10,116 nucleotides of DNA from JAUXIQ01 sp030620925 [NCBI: Nitrospinota bacterium] (GTDB taxonomy: Bacteria; JAUXIQ01). The notes below the pieces were generated by a model. The model ran no database searches. It worked only from the letters and a program-made list of their open reading frames with translations, and was not told the DNA's origin. The DNA lies in NCBI GenBank assembly GCA_030620925.1, contig JAUXIQ010000038.1, positions 1-10,116 of the forward strand, written 5' to 3'. Made by a program: the position numbers and the translations under genes. How positions within the stretch are numbered: position 1 is the first letter of the stretch; each line of letters begins with the position of its first letter. Below, one piece after another: positions 1 to 7,908 of this stretch.

Positions 1-249
1 ACCCATGGCGGCGATATCGCTCAGGTTGACTGCAAGAGCCTTATGGCCCAACTGCTCGGGGGTGATATAGGAGCGGATGAAATGGACGCCCTCCACCAGC
101 ACGTCTATGGTGGAGAGCAGTTGGTAGCCCGGCCTCACTTCGGTTACAGCGCAGTCGTCCCCGATCCCCTTGATGAGGGACTCCCCGGCCCCGCCCAGCG
201 AGGCCCGTATGTGCTCTATAAGCTCAAATTCTCCAGGCCGTTCCGACAT
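1..249 (-). CDS. thiL: Thiamine-monophosphate kinase, N-terminal part (runs off left edge)
   Basis: ThiL phosphorylates thiamine monophosphate with ATP to give thiamine diphosphate, the last step of cofactor synthesis, in the cytosol. Only the first 83 residues are in the window. The frame is open to the edge and ends in a family signature. Visible motifs are GEFELI near the start (residues 6-11), the acidic Mg-ATP motif GIGDDCAV (28-35), STIDVLVEGVHF (46-57, the counterpart of the usual DTLVEGVHF) and ALAVNLSDIAAMG (71-83). The ATG at 249 was chosen because the distance from Met to GEF and to GDD matches typical ThiL proteins. The ribosome binding site is poor: a GGAAAG stretch lies too far upstream, so the start is less sure than the family. 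The gene lies 109 bp downstream of lon in the same direction and could be co-transcribed, since no clear terminator separates them. Confidence 0.9.
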   Translation of the reverse strand, partial: MSERPGEFELIEHIRASLGGAGESLIKGIGDDCAVTEVRPGYQLLSTIDVLVEGVHFIRSYITPEQLGHKALAVNLSDIAAMG

Positions 250-358
250 ATCTTGATCAACCGATCTCTTTCCGACTCTAGGAAATCTTCCGGGGAAGGA
301 AATCCAACGCCCTGCCAACGATGAGCACTGAATCTAACGCTGATCTTTAGATAAATCT

Positions 359-2806
359 TCAACTGAAAGACGCCCCCGCTTCACGGGTGGCGGCTGCGCC
401 GCGGCGGAGCTTTTTTGGGGCTCTGGTCGAGGGTTTCGGGCCGGGTTTGCGGACCAGGACGTGATCCAGGACTTCGTCCATCTCTTCCACCAGTATGATT
501 TCCATACCCTGCTTTATTTTTTTCGATACCTCGCCCAGGTCTTTCTTGTTCTGGGCGGGGAGGATGATATTCTTTATTCCGGCGCGCCTGGCCGCCAGCA
601 GTTTCTCCTTGAGGCCGTCCACGGGCAGGACCTTACCCCGAACGGTTATTTCGCCGGTCATGGCCACGTCTCTGCTCATGGGAATACCGGTCAGGGCGGA
701 GGCTATGGCCGACGCTATGGTGATGCCCGATGAGGGGCCGTCTTTGGGGACGGCGCCCGCCGGGACATGGACGTGGATATCCTTACGGGAGAAGAACTTG
801 CTCTCCAGGCCCAGCCTGTCGGTCCTGGAACGGACGTAGCTGAGTGCGGCATGGGCGGACTCTTTCATTACGTTGCCCAGTTGGCCGGTGAGCACCAGCT
901 CACCCTTGCCCCTCATGGGGGCCGCTTCCACGTACATGATGTCGCCTCCGGCGTAAGTCCAGGCCATACCAGTGCCCACTCCCACTTCGTCCTCTTCCTG
1001 CTCCGGCTCCGGTATATATTTGCGCACCCCCAGATAGTTGCCCAGGTTGCCGGCGGTTACCCGGTGGCACTTTTCCTCCCCTTCGACTATCCGCCTGGCC
1101 ACCTTCCGGCAGATGGTGGCCATCTCCCGCTCGACGTTTCTGAGACCCGCCTCCCGCGTATATTCCTCGATGGCTTTCATGACGGCTTTATCCGAAATAC
1201 GCAGTTGTTCATCGGTGATGCCATGTTCCTCCATCTTTTTGGGGAGGAGGAACTGCCTGGTTATCTTGAGCTTTTCGTCCGCAGTGTAGCCGGGCAGATC
1301 GATCACCTCCATGCGGTCTTTCAACGCCGAAGGGATGGGGTCTGTATGGTTGGCGGTGGTGATAAACATCACCCTGGACAAATCGAAAGGAACGCCCAGG
1401 TAATGGTCGGTGAAGGAGTGGTTCTGTTCGGGGTCCAACACCTCCAGCAGGGCGGCCGAGGGGTCTCCCCGGAAATCGGAGCCCAGTTTATCCACCTCGT
1501 CGAGCATGAAAACGGGGTTGCTCGAACCCGCCTGCCGCAAGCCCTGGATTATCCTCCCCGGCATGGCGCCCACATAAGTGCGCCGGTGTCCGCGTATCTC
1601 CGCCTCGTCGTGGATGCCGCCCAGGGACAGGTGCACGAACTTGCGGCCCATGGCCCTGGCGATGGATTTCCCCAGAGAGCTCTTCCCCACGCCCGGAGGC
1701 CCCACGAAACAGAGAACGGGCCCCTTCAGCTTGCTCTTCAATTTACGCACCCCCAGATACTCCAGGATGCGCTCTTTAACCATCTCCAGATCGTAATGGT
1801 CCTCATCCAACACTCTCTTGGCTTTTCGCAGGTTCAGGGTGTCTCGGGTGCGTTTCGACCAGGGCAATTCGGAGAACCATTCCAGGTAGGTGCGCACTAT
1901 GGCGGCTTCGGGAGATTCAGGGTGCATCCTTCCCAAGCGGCCAAGTTGCTTAAAGGCTTCATCCTTAACTGCCTGGGGCATGCCCGTCCGTTCCATTTTC
2001 TCCTTGAGAACGTTCACTTCTTCGGTCTTTTCATCCACCTCGCCCAGCTCTTTCTGAATGGCCCGAAGCTGCTCCCGAAGGAAATATTCCCGCTGGCTCT
2101 TGTTTATCTCTTCTTTGGCATCGGTCTGTATCTTGTGCTGCATGGTGGTCAATTCGGTCTCACGTTGGAGCAGCTCACCCGTCTTGACCAATCGCAATTC
2201 CGGCTCCAGTATCTCCAGTACCTCCTGGCTCTCTTCCTCCCCCAGCCCCATGTTGCCCATGATCAGGTCGGCCAGTTTTCCCGGGTCCTCCGTTTTCTCT
2301 GCGACTACCAGTATGTCGGGTGAGATGAGGCGTCCCATAGCCACCAATTTTTGCAGTTGCTCCCGCACGTTGCGAATGAGTGCTTCCATTTGAAGCGACT
2401 TTTCTACGGACGCCGGAGGGTCCGAAAAGCTCTCGACCTGCACCACGTAGAATGGTGACGTTTTAAGATACTCCTTCACGCGCACCCTCGATATCCCCTG
2501 AACGATCACCTTAACCCCTTCATCGGGGAGTTTGAGGCTGCGCAGCACGCGCACCAGACAGCCTACGGAATGGATACCCGCGGGTTTGGGTTTGTCCACT
2601 TCCGAATCCAGCTGAGACGAGACCACCAGTAACCCCCCGCCTGACACCGCTTCCTCCAGAGCCTTGATGGAACTCGACCTGCCCACAAAGAGGGGCAGCA
2701 CCATATGAGGGAAGACCACCAAATCCCTGACGGGAATCAGGGGAATACTCTCATCAAGGTCGTATAGGGGCAAAAGATCATCGGTATGCTTTGCGATATC
2801 GTTCAT
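359..2806 (-). CDS. lon: ATP-dependent Lon protease (serine protease La, LonA type)
   Basis: Lon is a cytosolic homo-oligomeric AAA+ protease that unfolds and degrades misfolded and short-lived regulatory proteins. At 815 residues it has full LonA length. Domain order: substrate-binding LonN (about 20-210), a helical or coiled region (about 210-350), AAA+ module with Walker A GPPGVGKS (369-376) and Walker B VFMLDEVDK (432-440), then the C-terminal protease domain (about 600-785). The catalytic Ser is S692 in DGPSSG and the catalytic Lys is K735 in GLKEK. Their spacing of 43 residues equals that of E. coli S679/K722. The C-terminal tail after about residue 785 is basic, Ala/Arg/Lys-rich and likely disordered. 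The start at 2806 has a GGGAG site about 8 bases upstream, and the usual IPLIPVRDLVVFPHMVLPL motif begins at residue 21. It lies between galU and thiL in the same direction and probably has its own promoter (see 2892-2928). Confidence 0.97.
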   Translation of the reverse strand: MNDIAKHTDDLLPLYDLDESIPLIPVRDLVVFPHMVLPLFVGRSSSIKALEEAVSGGGLLVVSSQLDSEVDKPKPAGIHSVGCLVRVLRSLKLPDEGVKVIVQGISRVRVKEYLKTSPFYVVQVESFSDPPASVEKSLQMEALIRNVREQLQKLVAMGRLISPDILVVAEKTEDPGKLADLIMGNMGLGEEESQEVLEILEPELRLVKTGELLQRETELTTMQHKIQTDAKEEINKSQREYFLREQLRAIQKELGEVDEKTEEVNVLKEKMERTGMPQAVKDEAFKQLGRLGRMHPESPEAAIVRTYLEWFSELPWSKRTRDTLNLRKAKRVLDEDHYDLEMVKERILEYLGVRKLKSKLKGPVLCFVGPPGVGKSSLGKSIARAMGRKFVHLSLGGIHDEAEIRGHRRTYVGAMPGRIIQGLRQAGSSNPVFMLDEVDKLGSDFRGDPSAALLEVLDPEQNHSFTDHYLGVPFDLSRVMFITTANHTDPIPSALKDRMEVIDLPGYTADEKLKITRQFLLPKKMEEHGITDEQLRISDKAVMKAIEEYTREAGLRNVEREMATICRKVARRIVEGEEKCHRVTAGNLGNYLGVRKYIPEPEQEEDEVGVGTGMAWTYAGGDIMYVEAAPMRGKGELVLTGQLGNVMKESAHAALSYVRSRTDRLGLESKFFSRKDIHVHVPAGAVPKDGPSSGITIASAIASALTGIPMSRDVAMTGEITVRGKVLPVDGLKEKLLAARRAGIKNIILPAQNKKDLGEVSKKIKQGMEIILVEEMDEVLDHVLVRKPGPKPSTRAPKKLRRGAAATREAGASFS

Positions 2807-2891
2807 GTCTAATCTCCCGGTCTCGGAAACAGGCCCATGCTAAACAATACTGGTATCAATCCCAACAACTCAGGAATATCATTTTCTCCTT

Positions 2892-2908
2892 TATCACCTA
2901 ATTTAACC
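2892..2908 (-). promoter_or_regulatory. Candidate CtsR-like tandem heptad operator upstream of lon
   Basis: Read on the minus strand, this stretch is GGTTAAA, a 3-base spacer, then GGTGATA. The CtsR heat-shock repressor of Gram-positive bacteria binds direct heptads close to GGTCAAA separated by three bases. The two halves here match at 6 of 7 and 5 of 7 positions. The box overlaps the candidate -10 of the lon promoter, where a repressor would act. The region is A+T-rich, so a chance match is quite possible, and no ctsR gene is in the window. Confidence 0.3.
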
Positions 2909-2928
2909 ATTACACTTCATATGTTCAA
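2900..2928 (-). promoter_or_regulatory. Candidate sigma-70 type promoter for lon
   Basis: On the minus strand TTGAAC (2928-2923) and TAAATT (2905-2900) are separated by exactly 17 bases. Each hexamer matches the consensus at 4 of 6 positions. The -35 lies over the last codons and stop region of galU and the -10 is in the 110-bp galU-lon gap, giving a leader of roughly 85 bases. The score is modest. Supporting points are the position and the overlap with the CtsR-like heptads. Confidence 0.35.
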
Positions 2929-3783
2929 GGATTTAAGGTATCTCCTGAATTCTTCCCCAAGAGTTTCCTTTCGCAAGGCGTACTCTACGGTAGCCGTTAG
3001 AAATCCCAGCTTACTCCCCGCGTCGTACCGTTTACCCTTCAGCTCGCAGGCGTATATTTCCTGATGCTCCAATAGTTTTTGAAGCCCGTCGGTGAGCTGA
3101 ATCTCCCCTTTTGCTCCGGGTCTCATATCCTGGAGAATATTAAAGACCATGGGCGTCAGTATATACCTTCCGATTATTGCCAGATCGGAGGGGGCTTCTT
3201 CGGGGGACGGTTTTTCCACCAGGCCGGTCACCTTGCATATCCCCTCTCTCACCGGTTCATAACTTATCACCCCGTATCCGCTTATCTCCTCTTTGGGCAT
3301 TCTCTCCACACACAAAACCGAACATCCTAATTCCTGGTGGACGTTCATAAGCTGCTGCAAACAAGGCGTATCTGAATGAACCAGGTCGTCACCCAGCAGA
3401 ACGGCGAAATCCTCTTCTCCGATAGCGTCTCTGGCGCAGAGCACGGCATGCCCCAATCCTAAAGGTTCTTTCTGGCGGACGTAGAACACGGAAACCATCT
3501 CCGCTATTTCCCGCACCTCTTTCAGGGCCTCGCTGTCGCCTTTTTCTTTCAACAGCATCTCCAGCTCAACAGCTATGTCGAAATGGTCTTCAATGGCCCG
3601 TTTGCCGCGTCCGGTGACCATAATCACGTCCTGGATACCCGAATCCAGGGCCTCTTCTACGACGTACTGGATCATCGGTTTATCCACGATGGGCAACATC
3701 TCCTTGGGAGAGGCTTTGGTGGCGGGCAGAAACCTGGTTCCCAAACCGGCCACGGGAAAAACAGCCTTTCTCACCTTTGCCAT
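2917..3783 (-). CDS. galU: UTP-glucose-1-phosphate uridylyltransferase
   Basis: GalU makes UDP-glucose and pyrophosphate from UTP and glucose 1-phosphate, supplying glucosyl donors for cell-surface polysaccharides, glycolipids and galactose metabolism in the cytosol. The 288-residue length is typical of bacterial GalU/GtaB. Visible signatures are the nucleotide-binding GLGTRFLPATKASPKEMLP (13-31), QKEPLGLGHAV (104-114), the metal-site GDDLV (131-135, with D132), EKP (190-192, with the sugar-phosphate binding Lys), GEIQLTD (226-232) and KRYDAGSKLGFLTA (251-264). The start at 3783 has AAGGAG about 10 bases upstream, and the N-terminal MAKVRKAVFPVAGLGTR fits the family exactly. It is transcribed toward lon. 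A near relative such as RfbA/RmlA is excluded by the PATKASPKEMLP motif and by length. Dual activity on TTP or galactose-1-P cannot be judged from sequence. Confidence 0.95.
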   Translation of the reverse strand: MAKVRKAVFPVAGLGTRFLPATKASPKEMLPIVDKPMIQYVVEEALDSGIQDVIMVTGRGKRAIEDHFDIAVELEMLLKEKGDSEALKEVREIAEMVSVFYVRQKEPLGLGHAVLCARDAIGEEDFAVLLGDDLVHSDTPCLQQLMNVHQELGCSVLCVERMPKEEISGYGVISYEPVREGICKVTGLVEKPSPEEAPSDLAIIGRYILTPMVFNILQDMRPGAKGEIQLTDGLQKLLEHQEIYACELKGKRYDAGSKLGFLTATVEYALRKETLGEEFRRYLKSLNI

Positions 3784-4208
3784 TTCGGGAAATCTCCTTG
3801 AGGGGCAACCCCGCGGTCAGTCGAAAAAAACTCAGGCTTCCCCTCTTAACTATGCGGCGACAATTACTCAAAATCAGTTCAGTAATGTATCAGAGGCGGG
3901 AGCTTTAATCCAAAGCTAATATATGCCTAAAACAACCGTTTCATCCTTCCCATAAACACTATCATGCCGACTCAGGCTTGGCAAATATAAATATGCTGAA
4001 CCCTGCCGGTAGAATCCCCCCCTCAACTGAACACCCCGGCCAAGACCGTCCCCTCCGAACCGCCGAAAAACCCTCTCAAATACCGGCCAGCTACACCACA
4101 ATCTGCTTCCTTGACACCCCTCCGTCCTTCTGCCATAATCCTGCCCATGCAGACTCCGAAGGACGGCCTGTAAACCGTAAATCGAGCGGCCCGAAGAAAG
4201 AGGAAACC
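3784..4208. other. Divergent intergenic region between galU and anmK
   Basis: This 425-bp stretch has no convincing gene. It separates galU (minus) from the anmK operon (plus). The galU-proximal part is more A+T-rich than the genes. A candidate minus-strand galU promoter is TTGCCA (3984-3979), 17 bases, then TAGTGT (3961-3956) preceded by TGA in the extended -10 position. Its -10 is weak (3 of 6), and a leader of about 165 bases would result. A second weak option is TGA-TACATT near 3886-3894. The anmK-proximal part carries the strong promoter listed separately. Confidence 0.6.
4111..4139 (+). promoter_or_regulatory. Near-consensus extended -10 sigma-70 type promoter of the anmK operon
   Basis: TTGACA (4111-4116) is a perfect -35. 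A 17-base spacer is followed by CATAAT (4134-4139), 5 of 6 to consensus, and TGC directly precedes it (4131-4133) as an extended -10. That is 11 of 12 hexamer matches at optimal spacing. Transcription should begin near 4146, leaving a leader of about 62 bases before the anmK ATG. No operator palindrome is evident over it, which suggests constitutive housekeeping sigma-factor use. It also shows that the open frame running from 3978 into anmK is not coding upstream of 4209. Confidence 0.75.
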
Positions 4209-5504
4209 ATGCCCTCCATCATCGCCATTGGGCTAATATCAGGCACTTCCATGGACGGAGTGGATGCCGCCCTGCTCAACATCAAAGGCCACGGATCGAG
4301 CACCGAAGCCACCCTGGAGCGGGCGTTCACTCTTCCCTATCCACCCCCGCTCAAAAAGCGGCTTCATGAAGCCTGCAGCCCCGCCACGGGGAGAGTCGAT
4401 GAAATCTGCCGGTTGAACTTCCTGGTGGGAGAACAGTTCGCCGCAGCCGCCCTGGGAGTAGCCGAGAGGTGCTCACGTTCCATCGAGGAGGTGAACCTGA
4501 TAGGCTCCCACGGACAGACCATCTACCACTCCCCTTCAACTTACACCTCCGGGGAAATACCAGAGCAGGACAGCGGGGCGGATACAACCGTTTCCGATCA
4601 TACGGCGCCCTCCGGACCATCCCCCGCGCCGGGTGAAGAAATAGTAAATTCCACCCTCCAGATAGGCGAACCGGCGGTGATTGCCAGCCGAACAGGGGTT
4701 ACCACGGTGGCCGATTTCCGGACGGCGGACATGGCCGAGGGAGGTACAGGAGCGCCCCTTTCACCATACGCCCATCTCCTGCTTTTCAAGCACCTCGACC
4801 GCCCCCTGGCTGTACAAAACGTAGGGGGGATAGGCAACCTCACAGTGATTCCCGCCAGGGGAGGCCCTTCGTCCGTGCTGGCTTTCGATACCGGGCCGGG
4901 CAACATGGTAATAGATGCCCTGGCGGAGGAGATCACCGACGGGAAACTGAGCTGCGACGAAGACGGCTCCCTCTCTTCCAGGGGAAGAGTAAACGAAAAG
5001 CTCCTCGAGTCACTCCTGGAGCACCCCTATTTTGAGCTGTCACCCCCCAAGGCCAGCGGAAGAGAGATGTTCGGAGCGGATTACGTCAGGGCTTTCGTTC
5101 AGAAGGGCCGCGAGCTGGGTGCCGCCGACAACGACCTGGTGGCCACCGCAGTGGCCCTCACCGCCCATTCCATAACCATGAGCTACCGGCGGCATGTCCT
5201 GCCCGAACACCCGGTGAAAGAACTGCTCCTGTGTGGAGGAGGGGCCAGGAATCCAACGCTGACAGCCATGCTCAGCGAGTTGCTGCACCCCATCCGCATC
5301 GGAGTAACCGACGACTACGGCGTGCCCGCCGACTATCTGGAGGCCATGACCTTCGCCCTCCTGGCCAACGAAACCCTGCGCGGCGTGCCCACCAATCTGC
5401 CGTCGGTGACGGGGGCCGGGAGGCCGGTAGTGCTGGGGAAGATAGTTCCCGGCAATAACTTTCGCTCGCTGGTTAAGGCGGGCCGTCTCATGCCCGGGGG
5501 TTGA
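4209..5504 (+). CDS. anmK: Anhydro-N-acetylmuramic acid kinase with an extra hydrophilic insert
   Basis: AnmK opens and phosphorylates 1,6-anhydro-MurNAc, released from peptidoglycan by lytic transglycosylases, to MurNAc 6-phosphate for recycling in the cytosol. The fold is ASKHA (sugar kinase/actin). Visible motifs: phosphate-binding GLISGTSMDGVDAAL (8-22), GSHGQTIYHSP (99-109), LQIGEPAVIASRTGVTTVADFR (150-171) with D169 as the likely catalytic base (E. coli D182), GGTGAPLSP (178-186), QNVGGIGNLT (203-212), FDTGPGNMVID (226-236) and LLCGGGARNPTL (340-351). The ATG at 4209 has a GAGG site 5 bases upstream and lies downstream of the strong promoter at 4111-4139. At 431 residues it exceeds the usual 360-390. 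The excess is mainly a Ser/Thr/Pro/Glu-rich stretch of about 35 residues at 110-147, between the HGQT motif and LQIGE. It is first in a five-gene operon, with the next start 5 bp after its stop. Confidence 0.93.
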   Translation: MPSIIAIGLISGTSMDGVDAALLNIKGHGSSTEATLERAFTLPYPPPLKKRLHEACSPATGRVDEICRLNFLVGEQFAAAALGVAERCSRSIEEVNLIGSHGQTIYHSPSTYTSGEIPEQDSGADTTVSDHTAPSGPSPAPGEEIVNSTLQIGEPAVIASRTGVTTVADFRTADMAEGGTGAPLSPYAHLLLFKHLDRPLAVQNVGGIGNLTVIPARGGPSSVLAFDTGPGNMVIDALAEEITDGKLSCDEDGSLSSRGRVNEKLLESLLEHPYFELSPPKASGREMFGADYVRAFVQKGRELGAADNDLVATAVALTAHSITMSYRRHVLPEHPVKELLLCGGGARNPTLTAMLSELLHPIRIGVTDDYGVPADYLEAMTFALLANETLRGVPTNLPSVTGAGRPVVLGKIVPGNNFRSLVKAGRLMPGG

Positions 5505-5509
5505 TTTCC

Positions 5510-7093
5510 ATGGATATTCTCATCAAAAAAGGAACCATATACGACGGAAGCCTCAAAGAACCCTTCACCGGTGACCTGGCCATAACAGATGAAAAAATCG
5601 AGGCGGTAGGGGAAGACCTGGGGCAGGAGGCGGGAAAGATTATCGACGCCGAGGGGTTGATCGTCTGCCCCGGCTTCGTGGATATACACTCACACTCAGA
5701 CTATTACCTCCTGATCAACCCCCACGCGCACAGCAAGATCATGCAGGGGGTGACAACGGAGATAGGTGGAAACTGCGGTTTCTCCGCGGCGCCGGTGGCC
5801 GGGGAGATGCTCCAGGAGCGGATCAGGACGGTGGGGGTAGAGCTGGGGTTGGACCTGAAGCGGCAGAGCACCCAAGAATATTTTTCACGCCTGGAAAACC
5901 AGGGAATCTCGCTGAACTACGGGGCCTTCGCAGGCCATAACACCCTGCGGGGCACGGTAATGGGTTTTGCGGACAGGGAACCCACGGACAACGAGCTTCG
6001 GCTGATGAAGGAGGAGGCGGAGAAAGCGGTGAGAGAAGGGGCCCTGGGGTTGTCCACGGGGTTGATATACCCTCCCTCCTGCTTCGCCGACGTCGAAGAG
6101 CTCGTTGAGCTGTGCCGCGCAGTGTCCGGCAGTGGAGCCGTCTTCTCATGCCATATCCGCAGCGAAGGAGATGGGCTCATCGAAGCACTGAAGGAAGTCA
6201 TAACAGTGAGCGAGAAAACGGGCGTCCCCCTGCAGGTGTCGCACCTGAAGACTTCCGGCCGGGAAAACTGGCCGAAGCTGGATCAGGCATTTCAGGTTAT
6301 AGAAGAGGCCGCGGCCCGGGGCGTGAATATCACCTGCGACCGATACCCCTACACGGCGGGCAATACCGGACTTGCAGCCATCCTGCCCTACTGGGCGGTG
6401 GAAGGGAATACAGACGAACGGCTGGCGCGGCTCAGGGAGGGACCTCACAGGGAAAAGATCCTGCGGGAACTCAGCCAAGCCAACGCCTCTGAGAACCACT
6501 GGGAGCAGGTCATGATATCCCGGGTCTCCACGGAAGGCAACACGGAGTTGGAGGGTCTCACTTTAAGCGAGGCGGCCGCCCTGCGGGGACAGCCGCCGGA
6601 GCAACTGGTGGTGGACCTCTTCCTTCAGGAAGAGGGGAAGGTAGAAGTAATAATGTTCTCCATGTCCGAGGATAACCTGCGCCGCATTCTCGCCAAGCCC
6701 TACGTGATGATAGCCTCCGACGCCGGGGCCAGGACGCACACCGGCCCCCTCTCCCGGGGGAAGCCGCATCCCAGGAGCTTCGCCACCTTCGTTCGGGCGC
6801 TGGCCAGGTATGCCGGAGACGAGGGGGTCATGGACCTCAAGGAGGCCATCTGCAAATCCACCTCAATGCCTTGCGATAAGATGGGCATCACCGACAGGGG
6901 AAGGCTCGTTCCCGGATGTTGGGCGGACGTGGTGGTCTTCGATCCCGAAAGGCTCTCCGATACCGCCACCTTCAAAGACCCCGTCAAATATCCTCCGGGC
7001 ATCGAATACGTAATCGTAAACGGCAGCATAACAGTTGAAAAGGGCGAACATACAGAAGCCAGAGCGGGGAAGGTGCTCAGGAGGAGCGGCTGA
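5510..7093 (+). CDS. N-acyl-D-amino-acid deacylase (D-aminoacylase), amidohydrolase superfamily
   Basis: This family hydrolyses N-acyl-D-amino acids to a D-amino acid and a carboxylate, using zinc in a TIM barrel, normally in the cytosol. In the 527 residues one sees an N-terminal beta-sandwich strand set, the metal HxH in FVDIHSHSDY (H60, H62), GGNCGF with C89, CHIRSEGDG with H215, VSHLKTSG with H245 and MIASDAG with D404. The spacings C89-H215-H245 closely track the known zinc ligands C96-H220-H250 of Alcaligenes D-aminoacylase, and HxH lies the same distance before the Cys. The ATG at 5510 has a GGGGG site 9 bases upstream. A TTG at 5501 in frame overlaps the anmK stop and lacks a ribosome site, so it was not chosen. 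The gap to anmK is 5 bp, so the two are almost surely co-transcribed. The acyl group and the D-residue cannot be predicted. Related dihydroorotase- or hydantoinase-like activities are less likely given the Cys ligand. Confidence 0.88.
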   Translation: MDILIKKGTIYDGSLKEPFTGDLAITDEKIEAVGEDLGQEAGKIIDAEGLIVCPGFVDIHSHSDYYLLINPHAHSKIMQGVTTEIGGNCGFSAAPVAGEMLQERIRTVGVELGLDLKRQSTQEYFSRLENQGISLNYGAFAGHNTLRGTVMGFADREPTDNELRLMKEEAEKAVREGALGLSTGLIYPPSCFADVEELVELCRAVSGSGAVFSCHIRSEGDGLIEALKEVITVSEKTGVPLQVSHLKTSGRENWPKLDQAFQVIEEAAARGVNITCDRYPYTAGNTGLAAILPYWAVEGNTDERLARLREGPHREKILRELSQANASENHWEQVMISRVSTEGNTELEGLTLSEAAALRGQPPEQLVVDLFLQEEGKVEVIMFSMSEDNLRRILAKPYVMIASDAGARTHTGPLSRGKPHPRSFATFVRALARYAGDEGVMDLKEAICKSTSMPCDKMGITDRGRLVPGCWADVVVFDPERLSDTATFKDPVKYPPGIEYVIVNGSITVEKGEHTEARAGKVLRRSG

Positions 7094-7118
7094 AACGTCC
7101 GGGGAGAAGGGTCCGAGC

Positions 7119-7868
7119 ATGACTCCCATCATAGGAATCACCTGCGATCAAGACCCGGGCCTCAATGACAAATCTTTCGCTCCCGGCCTGGGAGTTCATT
7201 TCCTGTTCGATGACTACATAACTGCGGTGGCAAATGCGGGCGGCCTGCCCATTCTGCTCCCCGTCTGCTCGGGGAGAAAGCAGGCGCGGGAAATCGCGGA
7301 ACTGATCGACGGGCTGCTGCTGATCGGCAGCTACAGCGACGTAGACCCCCTCTCCTTCGGCGAGGAGCCTCACCCCCGCCTGGCCGCAATAAACCCGGCC
7401 CGGACTAAATCCGAAGTGGAGCTCGTCAGGGCCGCCGTCAAAATGGGCAAACCGGTGATGGGCATCTGCGGCGGGATGCAGACCATAAACGTCGCTCTGG
7501 GCGGCACCCTGATCCAGGATATCCCTTCCCAGATAAAAGGCGCCATTCAGCACCTTCAGCGAGGTGACCCCGCGCCGCCCTTCCACACCGTGAACATCGA
7601 AAAAGGCTCCCTACTGCACCGCATCCTGGGGAGCGAGCGTATCAGGGTGAACAGCACCCACCACCAGGCCGTGGACAGGCCGGCCCAGGGCATCATCAGA
7701 AGCGCATGGGCGGAGGACGGAGTAACCGAAGGGATCGAAAAACCGGATTCCGGGTTCTGCATCGGCGTTCAGTGGCATCCGGAGCGGGTGGCGGACATAG
7801 ACCAAAGCGCCGCCCGGCTGTTCAAGGCTTTCACCGGGGCGGCCCGAAAAGCCGGAAAAGAAGGTTGA
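7119..7868 (+). CDS. Peptidase C26 / gamma-glutamyl hydrolase-type class I glutamine amidotransferase
   Basis: Proteins of this family (PuuD-like) hydrolyse gamma-glutamyl amide bonds, for example in gamma-glutamyl-GABA, with a Cys-His-Glu triad, in the cytosol. The 249 residues show the family opening PIIGIT (3-8), DDYITAVANAGGLPILLP (31-48), the substrate-loop motif SYSDVDPLSFGEEP (71-84), the nucleophile elbow MGICGGMQ with C117 (114-121), STHHQAV (179-185) and GVQWHPE with H220 and E222 (216-222). The ATG at 7119 follows GGGGAGAAGG at good spacing. In-frame ATG codons further upstream (from 7035) overlap the deacylase and would add residues unlike the family. The usual GGGDVDP reads GSYSDVDP here, a small departure in the loop. 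It lies 25 bp after the deacylase and 40 bp before the next gene. No separate synthase domain is present, so it is a stand-alone hydrolase. The natural substrate is unknown. Confidence 0.88.
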   Translation: MTPIIGITCDQDPGLNDKSFAPGLGVHFLFDDYITAVANAGGLPILLPVCSGRKQAREIAELIDGLLLIGSYSDVDPLSFGEEPHPRLAAINPARTKSEVELVRAAVKMGKPVMGICGGMQTINVALGGTLIQDIPSQIKGAIQHLQRGDPAPPFHTVNIEKGSLLHRILGSERIRVNSTHHQAVDRPAQGIIRSAWAEDGVTEGIEKPDSGFCIGVQWHPERVADIDQSAARLFKAFTGAARKAGKEG

Positions 7869-7908
7869 AAAACAGCAACTATCAGTCAGACACCAGAGGA
7901 GAGGCGCC

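Noticed and set aside
767-2323. A long open frame of 518 codons on the plus strand, antisense to lon
   Set aside because: It lies wholly inside lon, whose protein is complete and has all family motifs. The antisense translation is His/Gln/Leu-rich without recognisable domains, as expected of a mirror frame in G+C-rich coding DNA.
3978-4208. In-frame upstream extension of anmK to an ATG at 3978
   Set aside because: The extra 77 residues resemble nothing in AnmK. The strong promoter at 4111-4139 would start transcription inside the extension, and the ATG at 4209 has a good ribosome site and fits the family N-terminus.
7035-7118. Upstream start for the C26 hydrolase overlapping the deacylase
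   Set aside because: The added 28 residues are unlike the family, and the ATG at 7119 has a proper ribosome site and is followed directly by the typical PIIGIT opening.
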